Shown one piece after another: positions 1-6,411 of a stretch of DNA of 9,619 bases. How positions within the stretch are numbered: position 1 is the first letter of the stretch; each line of letters opens with the position of its first letter. A model generated the notes under the pieces. That model was not told where the DNA came from. It worked only from the letters and a program-made list of their open reading frames with translations, and searched no databases. The DNA lies in the NCBI GenBank assembly GCA_905373305.1, contig CAJPSM010000049.1:1-9619 (forward strand). Direction: 5' to 3'. Position numbers and translations under genes: made by a program. The DNA comes from an uncultured Streptococcus sp. Lineage in GTDB: Bacteria; Bacillota; Bacilli; Lactobacillales; Streptococcaceae.

Positions 1-286
1 CTGCAGCTGACGCAAGGAAAGCTCCAACTACTTGTCCAAGGATGTAGTTTACAAGCTCTGAAGATGACAAACGTTTATTTACAAACATAGCGATCGAAAC
101 AGCTGGGTTCAAGTGAGCACCTGAAACAGTTCCGATTGAGAAAGCCGCGACTACGATTGCCAAACCAAAGGCAAAAGCAATTCCAAGGTGTCCAAGACCT
201 TCAACACCATTTCCAAAAACAACAGCTCCTGTTCCGATGAACACCAGCATAAATGTACCGATTAACTCAGCAACAAATTTTTTCAT
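1..286 (-). CDS. Aquaporin (MIP family), N-terminal 95 residues, cut by window edge
   Basis: This is a membrane channel of the major intrinsic protein family. The translated start is MKKFVAELIGTFMLVFIGTG, a typical first transmembrane helix of AqpZ/GlpF-like proteins. Helix 2 follows at about residues 34-50. The first NPA box lies at residues 60-62 in the context SGAHLNPAVS, the half-helix that lines the pore. The frame stays open to the left edge, so the second NPA box and the selectivity-filter residues are missing. Water-selective and glycerol-type channels therefore cannot be told apart, although the short N-terminus and SGAHLNPAVS are more like AqpZ. The ATG at 286 is preceded by AGGAG with a 7 nt gap. 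The gene appears monocistronic from its own promoter at 317-345. Family assignment is secure; substrate is not. Confidence 0.9.
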   Translation of the reverse strand, partial: MKKFVAELIGTFMLVFIGTGAVVFGNGVEGLGHLGIAFAFGLAIVVAAFSIGTVSGAHLNPAVSIAMFVNKRLSSSELVNYILGQVVGAFLASAA

Positions 287-316
287 AATAAATCTCCTTT
301 TTTCAAACTATGTACC

Positions 317-345
317 AGTCTATCAAAAGAAGGAAAGGGTTTCAA
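317..345 (-). promoter_or_regulatory. Sigma-A promoter of the aquaporin gene
   Basis: Read on the minus strand there is a -35 TTGAAA (345-340), a 17 bp spacer, and a -10 TAGACT (322-317) preceded by TG one base upstream, which makes it an extended -10. Transcription would begin near 310, leaving a leader of about 24 nt that contains the AGGAG ribosome binding site at 294-298. Confidence 0.6.
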
Positions 346-395
346 GAAAAGTGCTTGGAAAGTTTTTTGAAAATCATAAAATGACCAGCTAATCC

Positions 396-1187
396 CTAGT
401 ATTGAAAAGATTGAATAGCTTCTTTCAAGTCATCTTGTAAAAAGTTTTTCTGATCAAGTTGGACATAGACTTCCAACAGACAGGATCTGAAGTTGGAAAA
501 TTTATGGAAATCGTTTGCTTCTTTCAGAGGAAATTCGACTGTTTGCAACCAAGCAGTGAGGAGAGACGGTTCGATTTTCCCTCGTAAGATTGGTTCATAA
601 AATGCTCTGGCTAACCGCCAATCTTCATCATTTATAAAACGAATCTCAACACGTTTAAAGATTTTCCCAATGATCTCAAATGCTTCGGCTATATCTGACT
701 TTGGAAATCTAGGATGGCATATAACTTCCGTCAAGAGATCACCACCATGCGCAAATGCATGGATCCAACCAAACTGATGAGAGTAGCCTGTCGTCTCTTT
801 TTCCTTTGAAAGATAGTGCAATCCTTGATTTAGCATGGTAGCCCTGATAGGAGAAGACAACTGCTGATAATAAAGTGACTCCTTAGTACCATCGCAGGAC
901 AGTAGATTGGCATAAATAAGTGCCCTAAAAGAACGTTTAAGAGCTGAAACTCCTCTACTATCAATCTCTTTGTATAGACCTTCATCAGATGAGACTTCTT
1001 CTGCGATAAAATGAAACTGCTCAAGGGAAAACAACTCTTCTTGAATCCCTCTAGCCAAACTCGTAAAAACAAGTTCGTCTCGAATTTCTGGAGAGGGATC
1101 TCCTAAATGCTCAAGCAACCACTGAATTTCTTCTCTACTATAGCTTGGTTTTTCTTCTGTCACTTTTCTTTGTAATTCTTGATACAT
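396..1187 (-). CDS. DUF2785 family protein
   Basis: The predicted cytosolic protein has 263 residues, with no signal peptide or membrane segment, and is helix-rich throughout. I assign it to DUF2785 from its length and from the block GWIHAFAHGGDLL at residues 140-152, the family's most recognisable stretch, with histidines at 143 and 147. No biochemical function is established for the family to my knowledge, so none is offered. The ATG at 1187 is chosen over an in-frame TTG at 1193: AGAGG at 1196-1200 lies 8 nt from the ATG but only 2 nt from the TTG. That ribosome binding site overlaps the stop codon of the HxlR-type regulator, and only 11 nt separate the two genes. They are almost certainly co-transcribed, with translation of this gene coupled to the regulator. 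Confidence 0.75.
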   Translation of the reverse strand: MYQELQRKVTEEKPSYSREEIQWLLEHLGDPSPEIRDELVFTSLARGIQEELFSLEQFHFIAEEVSSDEGLYKEIDSRGVSALKRSFRALIYANLLSCDGTKESLYYQQLSSPIRATMLNQGLHYLSKEKETTGYSHQFGWIHAFAHGGDLLTEVICHPRFPKSDIAEAFEIIGKIFKRVEIRFINDEDWRLARAFYEPILRGKIEPSLLTAWLQTVEFPLKEANDFHKFSNFRSCLLEVYVQLDQKNFLQDDLKEAIQSFQY

Positions 1188-1198
1188 GGTCAATACCT

Positions 1199-1531
1199 CT
1201 ACATTTCTAGTAATTTGATATAATCGAGACCCCAGTTTTCGACAGCATCTAAAACAACTCTGAATTTCTGCCCCATTTCGGTTAAGCTGTACTCAACTCG
1301 TGGGGGAACTTCGGCATAGACCTTTCGTTGAACAATCTTATCCTTTTCTAATTGACGGAGATGACGGGTCAAAATAGTTTGAGTAATCCCAGGCAATAAT
1401 CTCTGCAATTCTTTAAATCGTTTTGTACCCGTACTCAACTGATAAATGATTACCAGTGCCCATTTCCCTGTTAAAACCCTCTGCGTTGTCGCAAATGGAC
1501 AAATACCATACTCACTCACTTTATTTGGCAT
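1199..1531 (-). CDS. HxlR/YodB-type winged-helix transcriptional regulator with a single cysteine
   Basis: This 110-residue DNA-binding protein belongs to the HxlR family (MarR-like fold, normally a dimer). The N-terminal signature CPFATTQRVLTGKW (residues 11-24) is diagnostic. A recognition helix fits residues 49-62 (ITQTILTRHLRQLE) and the wing fits 71-84, ending in EYSLT, another family hallmark. Cys11 is the only cysteine. In YodB, HypR and QorR a cysteine at this N-terminal position senses quinones, diamide or hypochlorite, so thiol-based redox sensing is a fair inference but is not shown here. The start ATG at 1531 has a weak AAGAAG-type ribosome binding site 7 nt upstream. The gene is divergent from the SnoaL-like gene, with palindromic operator candidates between them, and leads an operon with the DUF2785 gene. 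Confidence 0.9.
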   Translation of the reverse strand: MPNKVSEYGICPFATTQRVLTGKWALVIIYQLSTGTKRFKELQRLLPGITQTILTRHLRQLEKDKIVQRKVYAEVPPRVEYSLTEMGQKFRVVLDAVENWGLDYIKLLEM

Positions 1532-1571
1532 AAAATATCTTCTTTCTATTTTTTTAAAAAAATTTATCTTT

Positions 1572-1603
1572 TAGTATCGATAAAAGTACTACTTTTGATA
1601 CTA
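1572..1603. promoter_or_regulatory. Nested inverted repeat, candidate operator of the HxlR-type regulator
   Basis: The outer arms TAGTATC (1572-1578) and GATACTA (1597-1603) are perfectly complementary. Inside them AAAAGTA (1582-1588) and TACTTTT (1590-1596) form a second perfect pair around C1589. The left side carries three extra bases (GAT), so the nesting is slightly asymmetric. It sits 41 bp upstream of the regulator start and about 80 bp upstream of the divergent SnoaL-like gene. That is the expected place for autoregulation plus control of the divergent gene. Confidence 0.55.
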
Positions 1604-1635
1604 GCTATCGAAAAAGTGTCTACTTGTTTTTTAGA

Positions 1636-1650
1636 TTGTAACTGTTACAA
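1636..1650. promoter_or_regulatory. Perfect palindrome TTGTAAC-T-GTTACAA, second candidate operator
   Basis: A perfect 7-bp inverted repeat with a one-base spacer lies just before the AT-rich TATATCAT stretch and 32 bp before the SnoaL-like start codon. Its sequence is unrelated to the upstream AGTATC/AAAAGTA repeat, so it may bind a different regulator or, if transcribed, form a small hairpin in the leader. A weak promoter, TTGATA (1596-1601) with a 17 bp spacer and TCTACT (1619-1624), would place it at or just after the transcription start. Confidence 0.4.
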
Positions 1651-1681
1651 TTATATCATAAAAAAGAAATGGAGAATATAT

Positions 1682-2071
1682 ATGTCAACAAACTTAGAAA
1701 TTTTCAATGCTTATAACCAAGCTTTAATTGCTGGTGACTTTCCTGGTGTCTTTGAAACGATGGCAGACGATATTATCTGGCATCAACCTGGTACTCATAG
1801 TATATCTGGTACAGTTGTTGGTAAGGACAAGCTAGGATCTCACCTGGCCACATTTGCTGAGAAAACTAATGGAACCTTTAAGGTGGTAACAAATTGGGTT
1901 TCTGACAATAAGGATTTAATCGCAGCTAATGTTACTTTTCTCGGAACACGTGCTGATGGTACTGAACTCAATATGAACGGGATTGACCTCTTCCGTATTG
2001 AAGACGGAAAAATCAAAGAAGTTTGGCTCTTCTCTTCAGATCAAGCTGAAGAAGATAGCTTTTGGGGATAA
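1682..2071 (+). CDS. SnoaL-like / NTF2-fold small protein
   Basis: This is a 129-residue soluble protein of the SnoaL/NTF2 cone-shaped fold. The N-terminal helix EIFNAYNQALIAGDFPGVFE is followed by MADDIIWHQPG (residues 27-37). The end, IDLFRIEDGKIKEVWLFSSD (101-120), is the typical closing pair of strands. The family includes ketosteroid-isomerase-like cyclases and many proteins of unknown role that bind small hydrophobic molecules. His34 and Asp102 line the region where related enzymes keep catalytic residues, but the reaction cannot be deduced. The ATG at 1682 is preferred because GGAG at 1671-1674 lies 7 nt upstream; an earlier in-frame TTG at 1595 falls inside the operator. It is divergent from the HxlR-type regulator and is its most likely target. 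The stop codon lies 4 bp from the TIR element. Confidence 0.8.
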   Translation: MSTNLEIFNAYNQALIAGDFPGVFETMADDIIWHQPGTHSISGTVVGKDKLGSHLATFAEKTNGTFKVVTNWVSDNKDLIAANVTFLGTRADGTELNMNGIDLFRIEDGKIKEVWLFSSDQAEEDSFWG

Positions 2072-2074
2072 TTT

Positions 2075-2234
2075 AAGAGGTCGGGACAAAAAATTTTGAT
2101 TTTAGGAATTCTTTATTATAAATTTTTAAAATCGATAGATTAGAAAAAAAGCGAACAAGACAGTATTCTGAGTGTCAGATAACTCGTTTTGTTCGCTTTT
2201 TATATTTAAGGTTAGACTTTTGTCCCAGACTCTT
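2075..2234. repeat. RUP-like miniature element with terminal inverted repeats
   Basis: Imperfect terminal inverted repeats bound the element: AAGAGGTCGGGACAAAA (2075-2091) against TTTTGTCCCAGACTCTT (2218-2234). The GGGACAAAA/TTTTGTCCC core is perfect. The AT-rich interior holds two further hairpins, GATTTTA/TAAAATC (2098-2133) and the terminator at 2144-2201, and no reading frame. It fills the gap between two convergent genes. Size, ends and position resemble pneumococcal RUP-type repeats, thought to be mobilised by an IS630-family transposase. I recognise the style of sequence, not an exact consensus, so the family name is tentative. Confidence 0.55.
2144..2201. terminator. Bidirectional intrinsic terminator between convergent genes
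   Basis: The left arm AAAAAGCGAACAAGA (2146-2160) pairs with TTTTGTTCGCTTTTT (2187-2201). The inner part continues with AGT/ACT and TCTGA-GTG-TCAGA. A-tract and T-tract flank both sides, so it can stop the SnoaL-like transcript on the plus strand and the pepF operon on the minus strand. It lies inside the TIR element, which therefore supplies the termination. Confidence 0.8.
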
Positions 2235-2239
2235 TTAAT

Positions 2240-4036
2240 TTACTCCCCCAACTCAGCACTGTAAGCAATAATCTGGTCAACTGTATCAGACAAGAATTGG
2301 ATGGTATCACGGAGTGGTTTGTCCGTTGAGATATCGGCTCCGATAATCATGGCTGACTCAAGCGGTGTCTTGCTACCACCTGATTTGAGGAGATTAAGCC
2401 AGTCTTCAGCTCCAGTTTCTGAATGTTTCAGATGAAGATAACCCGCAGTCGAAATAACTAGTCCCGCTGAGTAGGTATAGCTATACAAGCCCATGTAATA
2501 GTGAGCTTGGCGCATCCAAGTCAAGGCCGCATCGTCATCAATCTCAATAGCATCTCCCCAGAAGTCCGTCAAAACTTCCTTCATAATACTGTTGAGCTTG
2601 CTTGCCCCAAAGGTTTCTCCTTCTTCAATCAATGTATAAACCTTGCGCTGGAAGGCTGCTTCCAAGAGGTGGGTAATAAAGTTATGGAAGTAGGTATCTG
2701 TCAAGCGGTGGGCAAGAGCAAAGCGTTTTTGACGAGGGTCGTCAGACTGATGTTCCAAATAATCACTTAAAAGCAATTCATTGAAGGTTGACGGCGCTTC
2801 GACGTAATAAGTAGACATGTGGGCATTAAAGTAACTCTGATGATTGTCAGAAAAGATAAATTGACCAGAATGCCCGATCTCATGAATCAAAGTATAGACA
2901 TCGCTCAAACGGCCTGTCCAACTCATAAGGACATAAGGGTGCACGCGATATGGATCCGCCGCATAACCACCAGAATCCTTGCCACTGTTAGCAGCGAAGT
3001 CCACCCAACGTTCTTCTTGATAGCGAGCAATTTCTTGGGTGTATTCTTGACCCAATGGTGCGACTGACTTCATGACCAAATCATAGGCGTCGTCAATAGT
3101 CACTTCAGGATTAAGAGCGCTATCCAAGTCCAATTTCCAGTCAGCAAAAGTCATCTTTTCAAGACCATTAACCTTGGCAACATGCTTGAGGTATCTCTGA
3201 GCAACTGGCGCAAAATCCTTCATGATGAGGTCAATCTGGCGGTCAAACATGGCACGGTCCACTTCTTGCTCAGCCAGGAGATAGTCAAAAACTGAGTCGT
3301 AGCCCTTCATATCTGCTAATAGTTTTTCAGACTTAACCTGAGCTAGATAGGCTGCGGCTGCTGTATTTTGGTGCTTACGGAGTCCTTCTGAGAAGGAACG
3401 GAAGGATTTCTCACGAATTTCAGCATCTTCATGGTTTTGGTAGAAATTCTCATAAGTCACAAAGCTGTTTTTATAAGTCTTGCCATGGGCTTCAAAGTCA
3501 GCCATTTCGAAATCCCCAGCTCGCATCTTAGTGTAAATGTCCTGTGGGCTGTAGAAAACTTCACCCAGATTTGTCAAAGCCTTCTCCACATCAGCCCCTA
3601 GGTAGTGGGCTTTTTTGATTTTGGCCTGACGAATGGCTGCCGTTAAGTGTGGCAGCTCACCCAAACGGTCCAAGACTTCCTCGTCTGCAGCCACTAAGGC
3701 GTCGTCAAAGAAGGTCAAGGCTACGCTGGCGTCTGTTTCAAATTCCATCCCAGCTTGGGCGATATTAGCAAAATCCTCATTGCTATAGTCCGTCGTCTGA
3801 GGCATAAAAGAATAATTGCCGATATGACTCATCTGGATATAGATTTGTTCCAATTCCGCAAAGGCCTTCTCAAACTCCTCAAAAGTGTGAAGATTGCCCT
3901 TGTAGTCACGGCTAAATTGGTTGATGTCTTCGCGAGCCTTTTCGATTGCTCGCAAGAAATCCTCACGATCTTGGTATAAGGCTGTTAAATCCCAAAGTTC
4001 CTTTTCTGGAAATTCTGAACGGTGTTTTTGTTCCAT
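2240..4036 (-). CDS. pepF: Oligoendopeptidase F (M3 family zinc metallopeptidase)
   Basis: This 598-residue cytosolic M3B peptidase, without signal peptide, cleaves oligopeptides (classically 7-17 residues) and so recycles imported or internal peptides. The helical N-terminal domain (about 1-200) precedes the catalytic domain. The zinc site HEIGH is at residues 385-389 (LIHEIGHSGQF), and Glu413 in YVEAPSTFNE is the probable third zinc ligand, spaced as in thimet oligopeptidase. Length matches the PepF/PepB group of streptococci and lactococci. The ATG at 4036 follows an AGAGG-type site and lies 10 nt after the rsmE stop codon, so it is the last gene of the prmA-rsmE-pepF unit. The reading frame is intact and ends inside the right flank of the TIR element, whose hairpin terminates the operon. 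PepB is the name used for the close group B streptococcal enzyme. Confidence 0.95.
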   Translation of the reverse strand: MEQKHRSEFPEKELWDLTALYQDREDFLRAIEKAREDINQFSRDYKGNLHTFEEFEKAFAELEQIYIQMSHIGNYSFMPQTTDYSNEDFANIAQAGMEFETDASVALTFFDDALVAADEEVLDRLGELPHLTAAIRQAKIKKAHYLGADVEKALTNLGEVFYSPQDIYTKMRAGDFEMADFEAHGKTYKNSFVTYENFYQNHEDAEIREKSFRSFSEGLRKHQNTAAAAYLAQVKSEKLLADMKGYDSVFDYLLAEQEVDRAMFDRQIDLIMKDFAPVAQRYLKHVAKVNGLEKMTFADWKLDLDSALNPEVTIDDAYDLVMKSVAPLGQEYTQEIARYQEERWVDFAANSGKDSGGYAADPYRVHPYVLMSWTGRLSDVYTLIHEIGHSGQFIFSDNHQSYFNAHMSTYYVEAPSTFNELLLSDYLEHQSDDPRQKRFALAHRLTDTYFHNFITHLLEAAFQRKVYTLIEEGETFGASKLNSIMKEVLTDFWGDAIEIDDDAALTWMRQAHYYMGLYSYTYSAGLVISTAGYLHLKHSETGAEDWLNLLKSGGSKTPLESAMIIGADISTDKPLRDTIQFLSDTVDQIIAYSAELGE

Positions 4037-4046
4037 TTTCTTCCTC

Positions 4047-4790
4047 TTATTTCTCTAATTCTAATAATACGCTAAGGACTGATAAGGCGTAAAGCGGGGC
4101 TGTTTCTGCTCTTAATATACGAGGTCCAAGACCTGCCAAAACAGCTCCTTTGGCTTCAAAACTTTCAATTTCTGCTGGTGAGAGACCGCCTTCTGGGCCA
4201 AAGATAAAGAGCAATTTAGCTCCTTTTTCAAGTCCAGCGACTGCTTGTAAAAGCGCAGCGACTTCTCCTTCTTTTGCTGATTCTTCATAGGCTACTATGA
4301 TAGAGTCAAACTGGTCAAGCTGAGCTAGAAAATCTGCTTTTTTCTCGAAGAGCTGGATACTTGGGACGATATTACGCTTGCTTTGTTCTGCTGCTCCAAG
4401 GGCGATTTTTTCCAGTTTTTCAACCTTTTTGCCTAGTTTCTTGCCGTCCCACTTAGCAACCGACCAGTCGGCAGGGAAGGCCCAGATTTGGCTAGCGCCT
4501 AGTTCGGTTACTTTTTGAGTGATGAACTCTAGCTTGTCTCCCTTGGGAAATCCAGATGCGATGGTCACTTGGATTGGCAGTTCCACATTGTCAACTAATT
4601 CTTCAACCAACTCAAACTGACGATTTTCCACATCTACCACGCGCGCCAAGCGCTTAATGCCATCATCAAAGACCAAGGTCACCTCATCATCTTCTTTCAA
4701 GCGCATAACCTGAAACATATGCTTGCTGGTTTCCTTGTCCTCAATGGTGACAGGAGAGATTGCACTGCCCTTGACAAAATACTGTTGCAT
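4047..4790 (-). CDS. rsmE: 16S rRNA (uracil-1498-N3)-methyltransferase RsmE
   Basis: RsmE uses S-adenosylmethionine to methylate N3 of U1498 in 16S rRNA of the 30S subunit. The 247-residue protein has an N-terminal PUA-like RNA-binding domain (about 1-70) and a C-terminal SPOUT (trefoil-knot) methyltransferase domain. Diagnostic motifs are KGDKLEFITQKVTELG (83-98), EQSKRN (135-140), IFGPEGGLS (196-204) and LGPRILRAETA (221-231), the last two building the SAM pocket of the knot. The ATG at 4790 is chosen because GGAGG lies 5 nt upstream. An in-frame TTG at 4802 would overlap prmA and lacks a good site. One nucleotide separates this ATG from the prmA stop codon, so translation is probably coupled. 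The prmA-rsmE pairing is widely conserved in Firmicutes and supports the call. Confidence 0.95.
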   Translation of the reverse strand: MQQYFVKGSAISPVTIEDKETSKHMFQVMRLKEDDEVTLVFDDGIKRLARVVDVENRQFELVEELVDNVELPIQVTIASGFPKGDKLEFITQKVTELGASQIWAFPADWSVAKWDGKKLGKKVEKLEKIALGAAEQSKRNIVPSIQLFEKKADFLAQLDQFDSIIVAYEESAKEGEVAALLQAVAGLEKGAKLLFIFGPEGGLSPAEIESFEAKGAVLAGLGPRILRAETAPLYALSVLSVLLELEK

Positions 4791-4791
4791 G

Positions 4792-5742
4792 CTAGCCTCC
4801 AATCACACCAGAGATATCCTTGGTCTTCTTAAAGACACAGGCATTCCATTCCCCTTGAATCATATGGGTTTCAAGGAAGAAACCTGCCGACTCAGCTGAC
4901 TCACGCACCATATCCCACTTGTCCTTGATAATGCCACTCATGATCAGGTAGCCTTCATCCTTGACCAAGCGATAAGCATCATCCGTCAGATGAATGAGAA
5001 TATCCGCTAAGATATTAGCCACAATCACATCTGCCTCAATCTCCACACCCTTGAGCAAATCACCTGCCGCTACATGGATATTTTCCATGCCAGGGTTGAG
5101 CTCAATATTTTCCTGAGCCACACGAACTGCCACATCATCTAGGTCATAGGCGAAGATTTCCTTGGCACCAAGCAACGAGCTGGCAATGGAGAGGACACCT
5201 GAACCTGTCCCCACATCCAGCACCGTTTCGCCACCACGAAGAACCTGCTCCAAAGCAAAAAGGCTCATCTTGGTCGTCGGATGGGTTCCTGTCCCGAAGG
5301 CCATACCAGGATCCAGCTTGATAATCTTCTCTCCCGCAGTCGCCTCATAGTCTGTCCAAGACGGCACGATGGTCAAGTCATGAGTGATACGAGCTGGCTC
5401 ATAGTATTTCTTCCAGTTATCTGCCCAGTCCTCCTCAGCCAAGGCAGTCGTGCCAATCTTGACTTCTCCTAAGTCCATAAAATCCGTCAAGTCTGCCAGA
5501 CGTGCCTGCAAGTCTGCCTCAACCGCTGTCACATCCACCGTTTCAGGATAGTAGGCTGTCACCACGATTTCTTCCTGCTGTTCAACCTCTGGGAAAATCT
5601 CACCAAAACGATCTACATTTCCCACATAGTCCATACTGTCTTCGATCGCAACACCTTGAGCACCTAGCTCAATCAAGAGATTAGAGACCAGCTCCTCTCC
5701 CTCGCGCTTCACTGTAACTTTTAGCTCTTGCCATGTTTCCAT
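4792..5742 (-). CDS. prmA: Ribosomal protein L11 methyltransferase PrmA
   Basis: PrmA trimethylates amino groups of ribosomal protein L11 using SAM. The 316-residue protein has an N-terminal L11-recognition domain and a class I methyltransferase domain. AFGTGTHPTT (148-157) is the PrmA hallmark, LDVGTGSG (175-182) is motif I, YDLDD (199-203) the acidic end of strand 2, and VANIL (241-245) the active-site NIL block. The ATG at 5742 gives the METWQELKV start usual in streptococci. An in-frame GTG at 5769 would add nine residues and has no ribosome binding site. Unusually, the ATG also lacks a clear Shine-Dalgarno sequence (GGTATCTTAATT precedes it), which fits an upstream region rich in hairpins. 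rsmE and pepF follow without real gaps. Confidence 0.95.
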   Translation of the reverse strand: METWQELKVTVKREGEELVSNLLIELGAQGVAIEDSMDYVGNVDRFGEIFPEVEQQEEIVVTAYYPETVDVTAVEADLQARLADLTDFMDLGEVKIGTTALAEEDWADNWKKYYEPARITHDLTIVPSWTDYEATAGEKIIKLDPGMAFGTGTHPTTKMSLFALEQVLRGGETVLDVGTGSGVLSIASSLLGAKEIFAYDLDDVAVRVAQENIELNPGMENIHVAAGDLLKGVEIEADVIVANILADILIHLTDDAYRLVKDEGYLIMSGIIKDKWDMVRESAESAGFFLETHMIQGEWNACVFKKTKDISGVIGG

Positions 5743-5879
5743 AATTAAGATACCAAGCCCGTAAAACACAAAGCCAAAATAGGAAATTCTCTGAAGACGC
5801 TTGGGTCTAAGAGAAGTTTATCTTTTTGGCACAGTGTTTAGGGCGGGTTCAGTTTAGAAATGTAACCGAACCATCCTTT
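5743..5879 (-). other. Structured 137-nt leader between the GNAT gene and prmA
   Basis: On the minus strand two stem-loops occupy this gap. One pairs GGTTCGGTT with AACTGAACC (5872-5846, one A-C mismatch, 9-nt loop). The other pairs TTCTCT with AGAGAA (5815-5787), continued by AGAC/GTCT around a 6-nt loop. Neither has a proper downstream T-run, so they are not standard terminators. The ATG at 5874 opens a six-codon frame (MVRLHF, stop), and it and a second short open stretch are in the same frame as prmA. This could be a 5' leader with regulatory structure or the decayed remains of a short gene. I do not recognise a known riboswitch class here. Confidence 0.35.
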
Positions 5880-6353
5880 CTATTTGTCAATCAATTTTTT
5901 CATGTAGACCATATCCATACCTTCTTTTTCAGGTTCGATATGGGTTTTGCGGTAGCCATTTTTCTCATAAAAAGCGACCATGCCCGCATCCTGTAATACC
6001 GTACACAAATCCCACTGTGTGATGGTTGGAAATTCTTTTTCCAGCAAGCTCAGTCCCTCAGATCCATACCCTTTTCCTTGGTACTGGGGCAAAATCGCTG
6101 CCGTTCCCAACCAAGCCTCCGTCAACTCTTCATTGGTCTGAATTCGTAAAAAACCGATAATTTCGTCCTTTTCTTTTACAAAGTAGTAATAACTATTAAG
6201 ACGCTCGACTAGTTTCCATTTGATTCGTTCGCGGTCCTCCAGATAAGGATCATACTCATCTTGATATTTTTCATAGACAGCCTTAAAGCTAGCTCTTTGA
6301 ATTGCAATTACGGTTTCTAAATCCTCTGCTCCTGCTCGGATAATCTGAATCAT
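5880..6353 (-). CDS. GNAT family N-acetyltransferase
   Basis: This 157-residue enzyme has the Gcn5-related fold and uses acetyl-CoA. Strand 4 with motif A is visible at residues 86-101 (AILPQYQGKGYGSEGL), where Q92-G93-K94-G95-Y96-G97 is the pyrophosphate-binding Q-x-x-G-x-G turn. The motif B region ends in AFYEKNGYRKTHIEPE (127-142), also typical. Most of the N-terminus (RAGAEDLETVIAIQRASF) fits helices 1 and 2, which shape the acceptor pocket, so the substrate is unpredictable; amino groups of small molecules or protein N-termini are both possible. Start ATG at 6353 has a perfect GGAGG 7 nt upstream. The gap of 58 nt to the preceding small membrane protein gene and the 137 nt before prmA mean it is in the same direction but loosely linked. 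Confidence 0.88.
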   Translation of the reverse strand: MIQIIRAGAEDLETVIAIQRASFKAVYEKYQDEYDPYLEDRERIKWKLVERLNSYYYFVKEKDEIIGFLRIQTNEELTEAWLGTAAILPQYQGKGYGSEGLSLLEKEFPTITQWDLCTVLQDAGMVAFYEKNGYRKTHIEPEKEGMDMVYMKKLIDK

Positions 6354-6411
6354 ACTAATACCTCCAAATCCACTCTCTCAACTCGCTTCCTATGCTCTTC
6401 CACACGCTGTT

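Noticed and set aside
341..374. Imperfect AT-rich hairpin between the DUF2785 and aquaporin genes as a terminator
   Set aside because: The stem is mostly A-T with a mismatch and has no proper T-run on the minus strand. It also contains the aquaporin -35, so I do not annotate it.
1595..1681. 29-residue N-terminal extension of the SnoaL-like protein from TTG 1595
   Set aside because: The TTG lies within the operator, the extension is not family-like, and the GGAG site fits the ATG at 1682.
2501..3067. Two plus-strand frames of 82-89 residues inside pepF
   Set aside because: They are shadows of the pepF coding sequence, with unlikely composition and no start signals.
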